DNA from: Flavobacterium sp. 90
GTDB lineage: Bacteria; Bacteroidota; Bacteroidia; Flavobacteriales; Flavobacteriaceae
Direction: 5' to 3'
Assembly (NCBI RefSeq): GCF_004339525.1
Contig: NZ_SMGE01000001.1
Location: 2,790,001-2,854,000, forward strand
Length of the DNA stretch: 64,000 nt
Positions 57,585 to 64,000 of this stretch are shown piece after piece. The notes beneath the pieces were generated by a model, which searched no databases, was not told the origin of the DNA, and was given only the letters and a program-made list of their open reading frames with translations. Position numbers and translations under genes: made by a program. Every line of letters begins with the position of its first letter. The stretch's first letter is position 1.

Positions 57585-58445
57585 ATGAAAGTATACGTAA
57601 TAGGAATAGGGTTAATAGGAGGTTCGATGGTGCTGGACATCAAAGATCAACATCCAAACGCAACTATTTTTGGAATAGATAATAACGAAAAACATTTGCA
57701 GGAAGCAATTGATTTGGGTGTTATCGATCAGGCAGGAAGTTTTGAAGAATTGGCTGATGCTGATTTTGTAATTGTTTCGGTTCCGGTGGATGTAGCGCTG
57801 GTTGTTTTGCCAAAAGTGCTGGATTTAGTAGGAGATAAAACGATTGTTTTTGAAGTAGGATCGACTAAAAAACCAATTTGTGATGCTGTTGCAAGTCACC
57901 CAAAAAGAAGAAACTTTATCGCAACGCATCCAATTGCAGGAACGGAGTTTTCAGGACCTTCGGCGGCGATAAGAGGTTTGTTTAAAGGAAAGACAAACAT
58001 AATTTGCGAAGTGGAAAAAACCACTTTTAAATTGCAGGAAAAGGCGTTACAGCTTTTCAGCGAAATTGGAATGAGGATTCGATATATGGACCCAACTTCG
58101 CACGATAAACACATTGCTTACGTTTCGCATTTGTCGCACATTAGTTCGTTTATGCTTGGAAAAACGGTAATGAATAAGGAAAAAGACGAGCAGGATATTT
58201 TTGATATGGCAGGAAGTGGATTTGAAAGTACCGTACGTTTAGCAAAAAGTTCTCCGGCAATGTGGACACCAATTTTTAAGCAAAACAAAGAACACGTTAT
58301 CGAAACATTAGAAGAATATATTTCAAATCTGAGTCGGTTTAGGGATTTGTTGAAAGATGATAATTACAATGCCATTTTTGAAGAAATGGAAAGCACAAAT
58401 AAAATTAAAGAAATATTAAACGGATTAACAACAATTAAAAAATAA
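57585..58445 (+). CDS. tyrA: Prephenate dehydrogenase
   Basis: It oxidatively decarboxylates prephenate to 4-hydroxyphenylpyruvate for tyrosine synthesis, using NAD. The 286-aa protein begins MKVYVIGIGLIGGSMVLDI (GxGxxG nucleotide site), has IFGIDNNEKHLQEAIDLGVID, ADFVIVSVPVDVAL, FEVGSTKKPI, the catalytic-His region IATHPIAGTEFSGPSAA and YVSHLSHISSFMLG. Length and motifs are complete. It sits between the aminotransferase and the DAHP synthase with 15 bp to the latter, so it is part of the aromatic operon. Confidence 0.93.
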   Translation: MKVYVIGIGLIGGSMVLDIKDQHPNATIFGIDNNEKHLQEAIDLGVIDQAGSFEELADADFVIVSVPVDVALVVLPKVLDLVGDKTIVFEVGSTKKPICDAVASHPKRRNFIATHPIAGTEFSGPSAAIRGLFKGKTNIICEVEKTTFKLQEKALQLFSEIGMRIRYMDPTSHDKHIAYVSHLSHISSFMLGKTVMNKEKDEQDIFDMAGSGFESTVRLAKSSPAMWTPIFKQNKEHVIETLEEYISNLSRFRDLLKDDNYNAIFEEMESTNKIKEILNGLTTIKK

Positions 58446-58460
58446 AAACTAAAAATTAAG

Positions 58461-59543
58461 ATGGAAAATAAGAAAGAAATGAGAAAGTGGTTAGAAGATT
58501 TCAATTTAAATCACCCACTTGTGATAGCTGGACCATGTAGTGCAGAAACAGAAGATCAAGTATTGAAAATTGCTCACGAATTGAAAGATTCAAAAGTTAG
58601 TGTATTCAGAGCTGGAATCTGGAAACCAAGAACGCGTCCGGGAGGATTTGAAGGTGTTGGAGAAATTGGTTTAAAATGGTTGCAAAAAGCAAAAGCTGAA
58701 ACTGGTTTGTTAATGGGAACTGAAGTTGCAACTGCAGCTCACTGTAAATTGGCTTTAGAACATGATATCGACGTTTTATGGGTTGGTGCTCGTACAACTG
58801 CAAACCCTTTTGCTGTTCAGGAAATTGCTGATACTTTGAAAGGAACTGATAAAATCGTTTTGGTTAAAAACCCTGTAAACCCAGATTTAGCTTTATGGTT
58901 AGGTGGTGTTGAGCGTTTACACATGGCTGGAATCGAGAAGTTAGGAGTTATTCACAGAGGTTTCTCTACTTACGAAAAAACAAAATACAGAAACATTCCG
59001 GAATGGCAAATTGCTATCGAATTACAAAATAAATTCCCTGATTTACCATTAATCATCGATCCATCTCACATTACAGGAGATCGTAAAATGATTTTTGAAG
59101 TAACGCAAGAGGCTTTAGATTTGAACTACGATGGTATGATTATCGAAACGCACTACGATCCGGACAACGCTTGGTCTGATGCTGCTCAACAAGTTACTCC
59201 AGACGCTTTGAAACAAATCATTAAAGATTTGACGATTAGAAAAACGGATGATACTACAGATGAGTACAGTCAAAAAATGACTAAACTAAGAGCTAACATC
59301 GATGTTCTTGATGCTAACTTATTAGAGTTATTAGGAAAACGTATGAAAGTAGCTGACGAAATTGGTCAGGTGAAAAAAGATGCAAACGTAGCGATTCTTC
59401 AAAACAATCGTTGGAATGAAATCTTAGGAAAAATGATTCTTGAAGGTGAGAAAAAAGGTCTTACTGAAGAGTTTGTTTTAAGAATGTTCAAAGCAATTCA
59501 CCAGGAAAGTATTGGTCACCAAGAGAAAATTTTCAACGCATAA
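58461..59543 (+). CDS. Bifunctional DAHP synthase / chorismate mutase
   Basis: The N-terminal part (about residues 1-265) is a DAHP synthase of the KDPG-aldolase-like (type Ibeta) group: LVIAGPCSAETEDQVLKIA, VFRAGIWKPRTRPGGFEGVGE, DVLWVGARTTANPFAVQEIA, KNPVNPDLALWLGGVERL, DPSHITGDR. It makes 3-deoxy-arabino-heptulosonate-7-phosphate, the entry step of the shikimate pathway. The C-terminal ~90 residues are an AroQ-type chorismate mutase (KLRANIDVLDANLLELLGKRMKVADEIGQVKKDANVAIL), which makes prephenate. The fusion thus controls both ends of the route used by pheA and tyrA. The last gene of the operon; terminator at 59645-59682. Confidence 0.93.
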   Translation: MENKKEMRKWLEDFNLNHPLVIAGPCSAETEDQVLKIAHELKDSKVSVFRAGIWKPRTRPGGFEGVGEIGLKWLQKAKAETGLLMGTEVATAAHCKLALEHDIDVLWVGARTTANPFAVQEIADTLKGTDKIVLVKNPVNPDLALWLGGVERLHMAGIEKLGVIHRGFSTYEKTKYRNIPEWQIAIELQNKFPDLPLIIDPSHITGDRKMIFEVTQEALDLNYDGMIIETHYDPDNAWSDAAQQVTPDALKQIIKDLTIRKTDDTTDEYSQKMTKLRANIDVLDANLLELLGKRMKVADEIGQVKKDANVAILQNNRWNEILGKMILEGEKKGLTEEFVLRMFKAIHQESIGHQEKIFNA

Positions 59544-59848
59544 TTTTCTAAAAATATATAAGAGGTATAAGTTAATTTAAGTTTTATTAAAATTAGCTCT
59601 TAAGTTTTCTTATGTCACAATATTAAAAATAGATTGTTTTTTTTAAATCCCTATTTCTTCGAAAGAAGATTTGGGGATTTTTACATTATATAACATAGCC
59701 CAAGGTTTCAACCTTGGGAAGTGTAATGTTTGTTTTAAACCATTTCTTAAGGTTAAAACTGTGGGTTGTGGTTAAAATTATTCATTTATCTTTGCAAAGA
59801 TTTAAGAGTGGAATCTAAACTCTAAAATCAGCAATCTAAAATTAAAGA
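59544..59848. promoter_or_regulatory. Gap before rsgA with repeat hairpin and rsgA promoter
   Basis: This 305-bp gap has the operon terminator (59645-59682), then a TAGCCCAAGGTTTCAACC/TTGGG hairpin (59696-59718), related to that at 14247-14269. The rsgA promoter is TTG (59766-59768), an 18-bp spacer and TATCTTTG (59787-59794), with the ATG at 59849. Confidence 0.65.
59645..59682 (+). terminator. Terminator of the aromatic operon
   Basis: AAATCCC...TTTCTTC, loop GAAA and GAAGA...GGGGATTTTT form a stem with an internal loop. It lies about 100 bp after the DAHP synthase stop. Confidence 0.6.
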
Positions 59849-60826
59849 ATGACAGGACTCGTATATAAATCTACAGGAAGTTGGTACACGGTAAAATCTG
59901 AAAAAGGTGATTTTATAGAATGCCGTATGAAAGGGAAGTTTAGGATGAAAGGTATTAAAAGTACAAATCCTATTGCTGTGGGCGATATTGTAGATTATGA
60001 ATTGGAAGAAACTTCAGATGCTGTAACGGGAACCATTTTTAATATTCACGAAAGAAAGAATTACATCGTTCGTAAATCGGTTAATTTATCGCATCAAATG
60101 CATATTATTGCGTCGAATATTGATCGCGTTTTTTTATTGATTACAATTAATAATCCACCAACAACCTTCAACTTTATTGATCGTTTTTTAGTAACTGCCG
60201 AAGCTTATAATATTGAAACTATTCTGGTATTTAATAAAATAGATACTTTTGATGAACCTACTCTTGAGGATCAATTGTATATGCAATATGTTTATCAGCA
60301 AATAGGTTATAAATGTCTTCGCGTTTCTTCGACTGAAATGAAAGGAGTTGAAGAATTAAAAGAAATGATGATTGGTAAAGTAAGCATGTTTTCAGGACAT
60401 TCAGGTGTAGGGAAATCGACTTTGGTAAACGCAATGGAACCGTCTTTACATCTTAAAACCAAAAATATTTCTGAAGCCAGTAAACAAGGACAACACACGA
60501 CGACTTTTGCCGAAATGTATGATTTATCTTTTAATGCAAAAATTATCGATACTCCGGGAATTAAAGGTTTTGGAATTGTTGATATGGAAAAAGAAGAAAT
60601 CAGCGGTTATTTTCCTGAGTTTTTTAAATTAAAAGACCAATGTAAGTTTAACAATTGTCTACATAAAGAAGAACCGCATTGCGCTATTAAAGCTGCTTTA
60701 GAAAAAGACGAGATCGCTTGGTCACGTTACAATAGTTACTTAAAGATCTTGGAAGGCGATGACGAAAATTATCGTACGGATTCTTATGATGAAGATCGAA
60801 AAGCAAGTGACGAACTTAGAAAGTAA
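59849..60826 (+). CDS. rsgA: Ribosome small-subunit biogenesis GTPase RsgA
   Basis: This late-stage 30S assembly GTPase promotes maturation by hydrolysing GTP. The 325-aa protein has an N-terminal OB-fold (about 1-70, IECRMKGKFRMKGIKSTNPIAVGDIVDYELEE), then a circularly permuted GTPase domain with G4 (VFNKID) before G1 (GHSGVGKSTLVNAM), G3 (IDTPGIKGFG), and a zinc-knuckle C-terminal region (C-KFNNCLHKEEPHCAIKAAL). The motif order is that of YjeQ/RsgA, distinguishing it from other GTPases. Transcribed singly from its own promoter at 59766-59794. Confidence 0.95.
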   Translation: MTGLVYKSTGSWYTVKSEKGDFIECRMKGKFRMKGIKSTNPIAVGDIVDYELEETSDAVTGTIFNIHERKNYIVRKSVNLSHQMHIIASNIDRVFLLITINNPPTTFNFIDRFLVTAEAYNIETILVFNKIDTFDEPTLEDQLYMQYVYQQIGYKCLRVSSTEMKGVEELKEMMIGKVSMFSGHSGVGKSTLVNAMEPSLHLKTKNISEASKQGQHTTTFAEMYDLSFNAKIIDTPGIKGFGIVDMEKEEISGYFPEFFKLKDQCKFNNCLHKEEPHCAIKAALEKDEIAWSRYNSYLKILEGDDENYRTDSYDEDRKASDELRK

Positions 60827-60987
60827 TTGTTAATTATCAATTGTTGATTGTTAATTCCAAATCAAAAATTATCGACAAATTTTGACTGTAGAGATACATC
60901 GCATTGTATATAATGTTAGAATTTAAAATCTGTTTAATCCGTGTAATCTGTGGCCAATAAACTCCGCTGCATTAGATCAAAATAAAA

Positions 60988-61440
60988 ATGAGAATTGTAC
61001 TTCAAAGAGTTTCCGAGGCGTCTGTAACAGTAGAAGGCCAAAAAACAGCAGATATTCAAAAAGGATTATTGGTTTTAGTCGGAATTGAAGATGCCGACAC
61101 TCAGGAAGATATTGATTGGCTTGTTGGGAAAATCATTAAAATGAGAATTTTTGGTGACGAAAATGATATAATGAACTGCTCAGTTCAGGATATTGATGGC
61201 GATATTATAGTTGTAAGCCAGTTTACACTTCATGCTTCTACAAAAAAAGGCAACCGTCCTTCTTATATAAAAGCTGCAAAACCTGAATTTGCGATTCCGA
61301 TGTATGAAAATTTTGTAAAATCATTAGAAAAAGATTTTGATAAAAAAGTACAAACCGGAATTTTTGGTGCTGATATGAAGGTTAATCTCTTAAATGACGG
61401 GCCTGTAACAATTTTAATGGACAGCAAAAACCGAGATTAA
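60988..61440 (+). CDS. dtd: D-aminoacyl-tRNA deacylase
   Basis: It removes D-amino acids from mischarged tRNA, a proofreading step. The 150-aa protein matches the DTD family: MRIVLQRVSEASVTVEG at the N-terminus, LLVLVGIEDADTQEDIDWLVGKI, the catalytic-site motif VSQFTLHASTKKGNRPSYIKAAKPEFA, and a C-terminal VQTGIFGADMKVNLLNDGPVTI with the GP motif used to exclude L-amino acids. Length is typical. It lies 161 bp after rsgA; the gap contains an AATCTGTTTAATCCGTGTAATCTGTGG unit of a type common in this genus. Confidence 0.95.
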   Translation: MRIVLQRVSEASVTVEGQKTADIQKGLLVLVGIEDADTQEDIDWLVGKIIKMRIFGDENDIMNCSVQDIDGDIIVVSQFTLHASTKKGNRPSYIKAAKPEFAIPMYENFVKSLEKDFDKKVQTGIFGADMKVNLLNDGPVTILMDSKNRD

Positions 61441-61502
61441 AAAATAATTAGAGAAAGATTAAAAAATTCTTACACTAGTGTTAAAGGTTTCTAAAAATAA
61501 TA

Positions 61503-61510
61503 TATATTTG
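61503..61510 (+). promoter_or_regulatory. -7 element before the DUF3857 genes
   Basis: TATATTTG matches TAnnTTTG, 16 bp before the ATG at 61527. The matching -33 region is weak. Confidence 0.4.
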
Positions 61511-61526
61511 GCGAAATTACTTACTA

Positions 61527-63434
61527 ATGAAAACTTCTGTTTTTGCGTTACTTTTCTTCTTTGTTACGCTTATTTCTTCTGCCCAAAAAGGCGAATATCC
61601 TGTTTCAAAAATCTCCGATAGTCTTAAAGAAAATGCCAATGCTGTAGTCCGTTTAGATCAAATGGATATTATTATTGCTTCACAGCGTAATATGACTTTG
61701 AAAACGCAGAGAGTTGTAACGGTTTTAAATGAAAAGGGTCTTGAGGATATCAATGCATTTCAGCATTATGATAAAACAACCGGTATCAAAAGTATCGAAG
61801 CAGTTGTTTACGATGAACTTGGTAATGAAATCAAAAAGATTAGAAAAAAAGATTTTAAAGATCAAAGTGCTGTTAGCGGAAGTACTCTTTTTTCAGATAG
61901 TAGAATAATTTATTTAGATTATACTCCAATTTCATATCCATTTACAATTATATATTCCAGCGAAGTCGAAACTTCAAACACTGCTTTTATTCCAAAATGG
62001 TATTTTTTAAGCGGTTATAATGTAAGTATAGAGAAATCCATCTTAAATGTTTCTTATCCAAATAACCTGGGATTTAAAAAGAAAGAATTTCAATTTTCTG
62101 ATTTTAAAATAAATAAAACGGTAGACAGCGATACAAAACTTAGTTATAATGCTGTAAATATTTATGCCAGAAAAGGAGAAGATTACAGTCCTTCGGCAGA
62201 AGATCTTTTTCCTAAAGTTATGATGGGATTGGAGCATTTTCATCTAGAAGGTGTAGACGGAACTGCGACAACATGGGAAGCATTTGGTAAATGGTACAGC
62301 GAAAAAATTCTTGCGGGAACAACAGTCTTACCCGAAGAAACTGTAACGAAAATAAAAGCCTTGGTTGGTGATGAAAAAGATCCAATAAAAAAAGCAAAAA
62401 TTATCTACGACTATGTTCAGAAAAAATCAAGATATGTAAATATTGCGATTGGTATTGGAGGCTGGAAACCTATGCTTGCTTCTGATGTAGATCGATTGGG
62501 ATATGGAGATTGTAAAGCATTGTCAAATTACACAAAAGCACTTTTACAGACAGTCGACGTTCCTTCGTATAATACTATTTTATATGGAGATCGTTACAAG
62601 TCGAATATCCAATCTGATTTTGTTTCGATGCAGGGAAATCACATGATATTAGCAATTCCAAATGGAAATAATTATACATTTCTTGAATGTACAAGTCAGG
62701 ATGATCCGTTTGGGTATCAAGGTACTTTTACAGACGACCGAGATGTTTTGGTTGTTAAGCCAGAAGGAGGAGTAATTGTTAGAACTACAATTTATGCTGA
62801 TCCGGGTAATACACAAAAAGATAAAGGCTTTTATACTATTGATGAAAATGGAAATTTCTCCGGAGCAATTTCTGTTATTTCAGAAGGTTCACAATATAGT
62901 TCTAAAGCACAAGTTGAAACTTTACAGCCAACAGAAAAAGAAGCTCATTACAAGAAATATTGGGATAATATCAATAATTTGAAATTGGGGAAAATAACTT
63001 TTACAAACGATAAAGAAAATATTCGTTTTACAGAAGATATTCAGGTTAGTGCAATAAGTTACGCGACAATTTCTGCTAATAAGATGATTTTTGCAATTGA
63101 TGCGTTCAATCAAAGTTCAGGTAATGTAAAAAGAATCCGAAATAGAAAGAATCCATTTCAAATTCAACGTGGTTATTTAGATACTGATGAAATCGAAATT
63201 AATCTGCCAACAGGTTTTTCCATTGAATTTTTGCCTGCAAATTTTGAACTAAAAGGCAAATTTGGAGAATACAAAACCGAAATCATTAAAAAAGAAAATA
63301 ACAAACTGACCTACAAACGCTCTATGTTTTTAAATAAGGGAAAATATTCAAACAAAGAATACGATGAATATCGCCTTTTTATGGAACAAGTGTCAAAAAA
63401 CGATAATGCCAAAATTATATTAACCAAGAATTAA
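61527..63434 (+). CDS. Secreted DUF3857/transglutaminase-like protein
   Basis: This 635-aa protein has a signal peptide (about 1-19, ending SSAQ), then a DUF3857 domain (about 40-240: QRVVTVLNEKGLEDINAFQHYDKTTGIKSIEAVVYDELGNEIKKIRKKDFKD) and a transglutaminase-like domain (about 270-400) with IAIGIGGWKPMLASDVDRLGYGDCKALSNYTKALLQ, in which Cys of GDCK is the expected nucleophile, and GNHMILAI supplies the His. The C-terminal part is beta-rich. Such proteins act in the periplasm or at the surface; the substrate is unknown. The next gene encodes a similar DUF3857 protein 15 bp downstream, so they are a tandem pair. Confidence 0.88.
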   Translation: MKTSVFALLFFFVTLISSAQKGEYPVSKISDSLKENANAVVRLDQMDIIIASQRNMTLKTQRVVTVLNEKGLEDINAFQHYDKTTGIKSIEAVVYDELGNEIKKIRKKDFKDQSAVSGSTLFSDSRIIYLDYTPISYPFTIIYSSEVETSNTAFIPKWYFLSGYNVSIEKSILNVSYPNNLGFKKKEFQFSDFKINKTVDSDTKLSYNAVNIYARKGEDYSPSAEDLFPKVMMGLEHFHLEGVDGTATTWEAFGKWYSEKILAGTTVLPEETVTKIKALVGDEKDPIKKAKIIYDYVQKKSRYVNIAIGIGGWKPMLASDVDRLGYGDCKALSNYTKALLQTVDVPSYNTILYGDRYKSNIQSDFVSMQGNHMILAIPNGNNYTFLECTSQDDPFGYQGTFTDDRDVLVVKPEGGVIVRTTIYADPGNTQKDKGFYTIDENGNFSGAISVISEGSQYSSKAQVETLQPTEKEAHYKKYWDNINNLKLGKITFTNDKENIRFTEDIQVSAISYATISANKMIFAIDAFNQSSGNVKRIRNRKNPFQIQRGYLDTDEIEINLPTGFSIEFLPANFELKGKFGEYKTEIIKKENNKLTYKRSMFLNKGKYSNKEYDEYRLFMEQVSKNDNAKIILTKN

Positions 63435-63449
63435 TTAAGAACTAATCAA

Positions 63450-64000
63450 ATGAAATTTATTAAACTTTTTAGTCTTTCAATCCTTTTGTTGTTTATCTCA
63501 AAAGTAACAGCACAAGAATTTAAATTAGGAAAAGTATCTATTGCAGAACTGGAACAAAAAGTGCATCCTAAAGATTCGTCTGCAGTTGCCGCAATATTGT
63601 ATAAAAAAGGAGAAGTAAGAATTGAATACGATCAAAATGAAGGATTTGTCACCTTCACAGATGTTGAAACCAGAATTAAAATTTACAAAAAAGAGGGTTA
63701 TAATTGGGCTACTCAAGCAGTTTGGTATTATAACCAAAGTAGTTTTAAGGAACGAGTGTTTTTTACAGATGCGGTTACCTATAATTTAGTAAATGGTAAA
63801 ATTGAAAAAACAAAGCTTAAAAGTGATGGTACTTTTGATGAAGTTTTAAATAAATATAGAGGGCAAAAAAAGATTACAATGCCTAATGTTAAAGAAGGAT
63901 CTGTAATTGAGTTTAGATATACAATTAAATGTCCAAGTGACAGAATAATCAGAGATTGGGATTTTCAAACCTCTATTCCAGTAAATTACTCTGAATTTTC
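63450..64000 (+). CDS. Second DUF3857-type secreted protein (3' end outside window)
   Basis: This is the first 183 codons of a gene cut by the right window edge, starting at ATG 63450. A signal peptide covers about residues 1-22 (ending VTAQ). Then EYDQNEGFVTFTDVETRIKIYKKEGYNWATQAVWYYN and ITMPNVKEGSVIEFRYTI follow the DUF3857 pattern seen in the preceding protein. The two genes are probably co-transcribed and have related functions. Whether a transglutaminase domain follows cannot be seen here. Confidence 0.8.
   Translation, partial: MKFIKLFSLSILLLFISKVTAQEFKLGKVSIAELEQKVHPKDSSAVAAILYKKGEVRIEYDQNEGFVTFTDVETRIKIYKKEGYNWATQAVWYYNQSSFKERVFFTDAVTYNLVNGKIEKTKLKSDGTFDEVLNKYRGQKKITMPNVKEGSVIEFRYTIKCPSDRIIRDWDFQTSIPVNYSEF

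Noticed and set aside
1..64000. CRISPR array, tRNA or rRNA
   Set aside because: No regularly spaced direct repeats of 20-40 bp, and no cloverleaf or rRNA-like block was noticed on either strand; the inverted repeats seen are single intergenic elements. No tRNA-scan was run.

Overview
The window is a piece of an AT-rich Bacteroidetes chromosome, most likely Flavobacterium or a close relative. Evidence: type IX secretion (T9SS) C-terminal sorting domains, TonB-dependent receptors with Bacteroidetes-style plugs, promoters of the TTTG-N18-21-TAnnTTTG type, Bacteroidetes-typical families (DUF4271, DUF4296, DUF3109) and many Flavobacterium-like intergenic palindromes. No tRNA, rRNA, CRISPR array, insertion sequence or prophage was recognised.

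Layout. 1-7056 (minus): 5' part of ftsX, then a block of a sulfite-oxidase-fold lipoprotein, two TonB receptors and a ModE-like regulator; a 24-bp inverted-repeat motif precedes both receptors. 7333-13409 (plus): leuS, a hydrolase/ECF sigma/membrane-protein operon and a zinc peptidase. 13626-20984: Lrp regulator, hemD, DUF4271, glycosyltransferase, pyrC, DUF4296, an NAD epimerase and tyrS. 21150-23079: two tandem paralogous small membrane proteins and a LuxE-like acyltransferase, with three copies of one terminator. 23230-33369: a phosphate-type locus, with two T9SS cargo proteins, a beta-helix lipoprotein, a TonB receptor, PhoB/PhoR-like regulators and an OprP-type porin; Pho-box-like direct repeats precede the lipoprotein, receptor and porin genes. 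33366-48964: mixed housekeeping and surface genes (glycosyltransferase, a Lys/Ala-rich protein with a PBCV basic adaptor domain, a giant outer-membrane barrel, aspartate kinase, GNAT, fbp, TerB, HupE, dCMP deaminase, S41 protease, MarC and others). 49301-52940: class I ribonucleotide reductase nrdB-nrdA. 53172-54950: an accessory two-gene cassette, an unknown 219-aa protein plus an XRE-ImmA/IrrE peptidase, with a perfect 21-bp inverted repeat upstream of each gene. 55263-59543: the phenylalanine/tyrosine operon (pheA, aminotransferase, tyrA, DAHP synthase-chorismate mutase) behind a short Phe/Tyr-rich leader peptide and a complete-looking attenuator. 59849-64000: rsgA, dtd and two DUF3857 proteins, the last cut by the window end.

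Most interesting: (1) the aromatic amino-acid attenuator at 55263-55404; (2) the cassette at 53047-54950 with its inverted operator-like repeats; (3) the ModE/TonB/sulfite-oxidase-fold cluster with its shared motif, a candidate outer-membrane uptake system for molybdenum or a related oxyanion; (4) the Pho-box-like 11-bp-period repeats around the phoBR locus. Functions are inferred from motifs recognised by eye; no database search was run.
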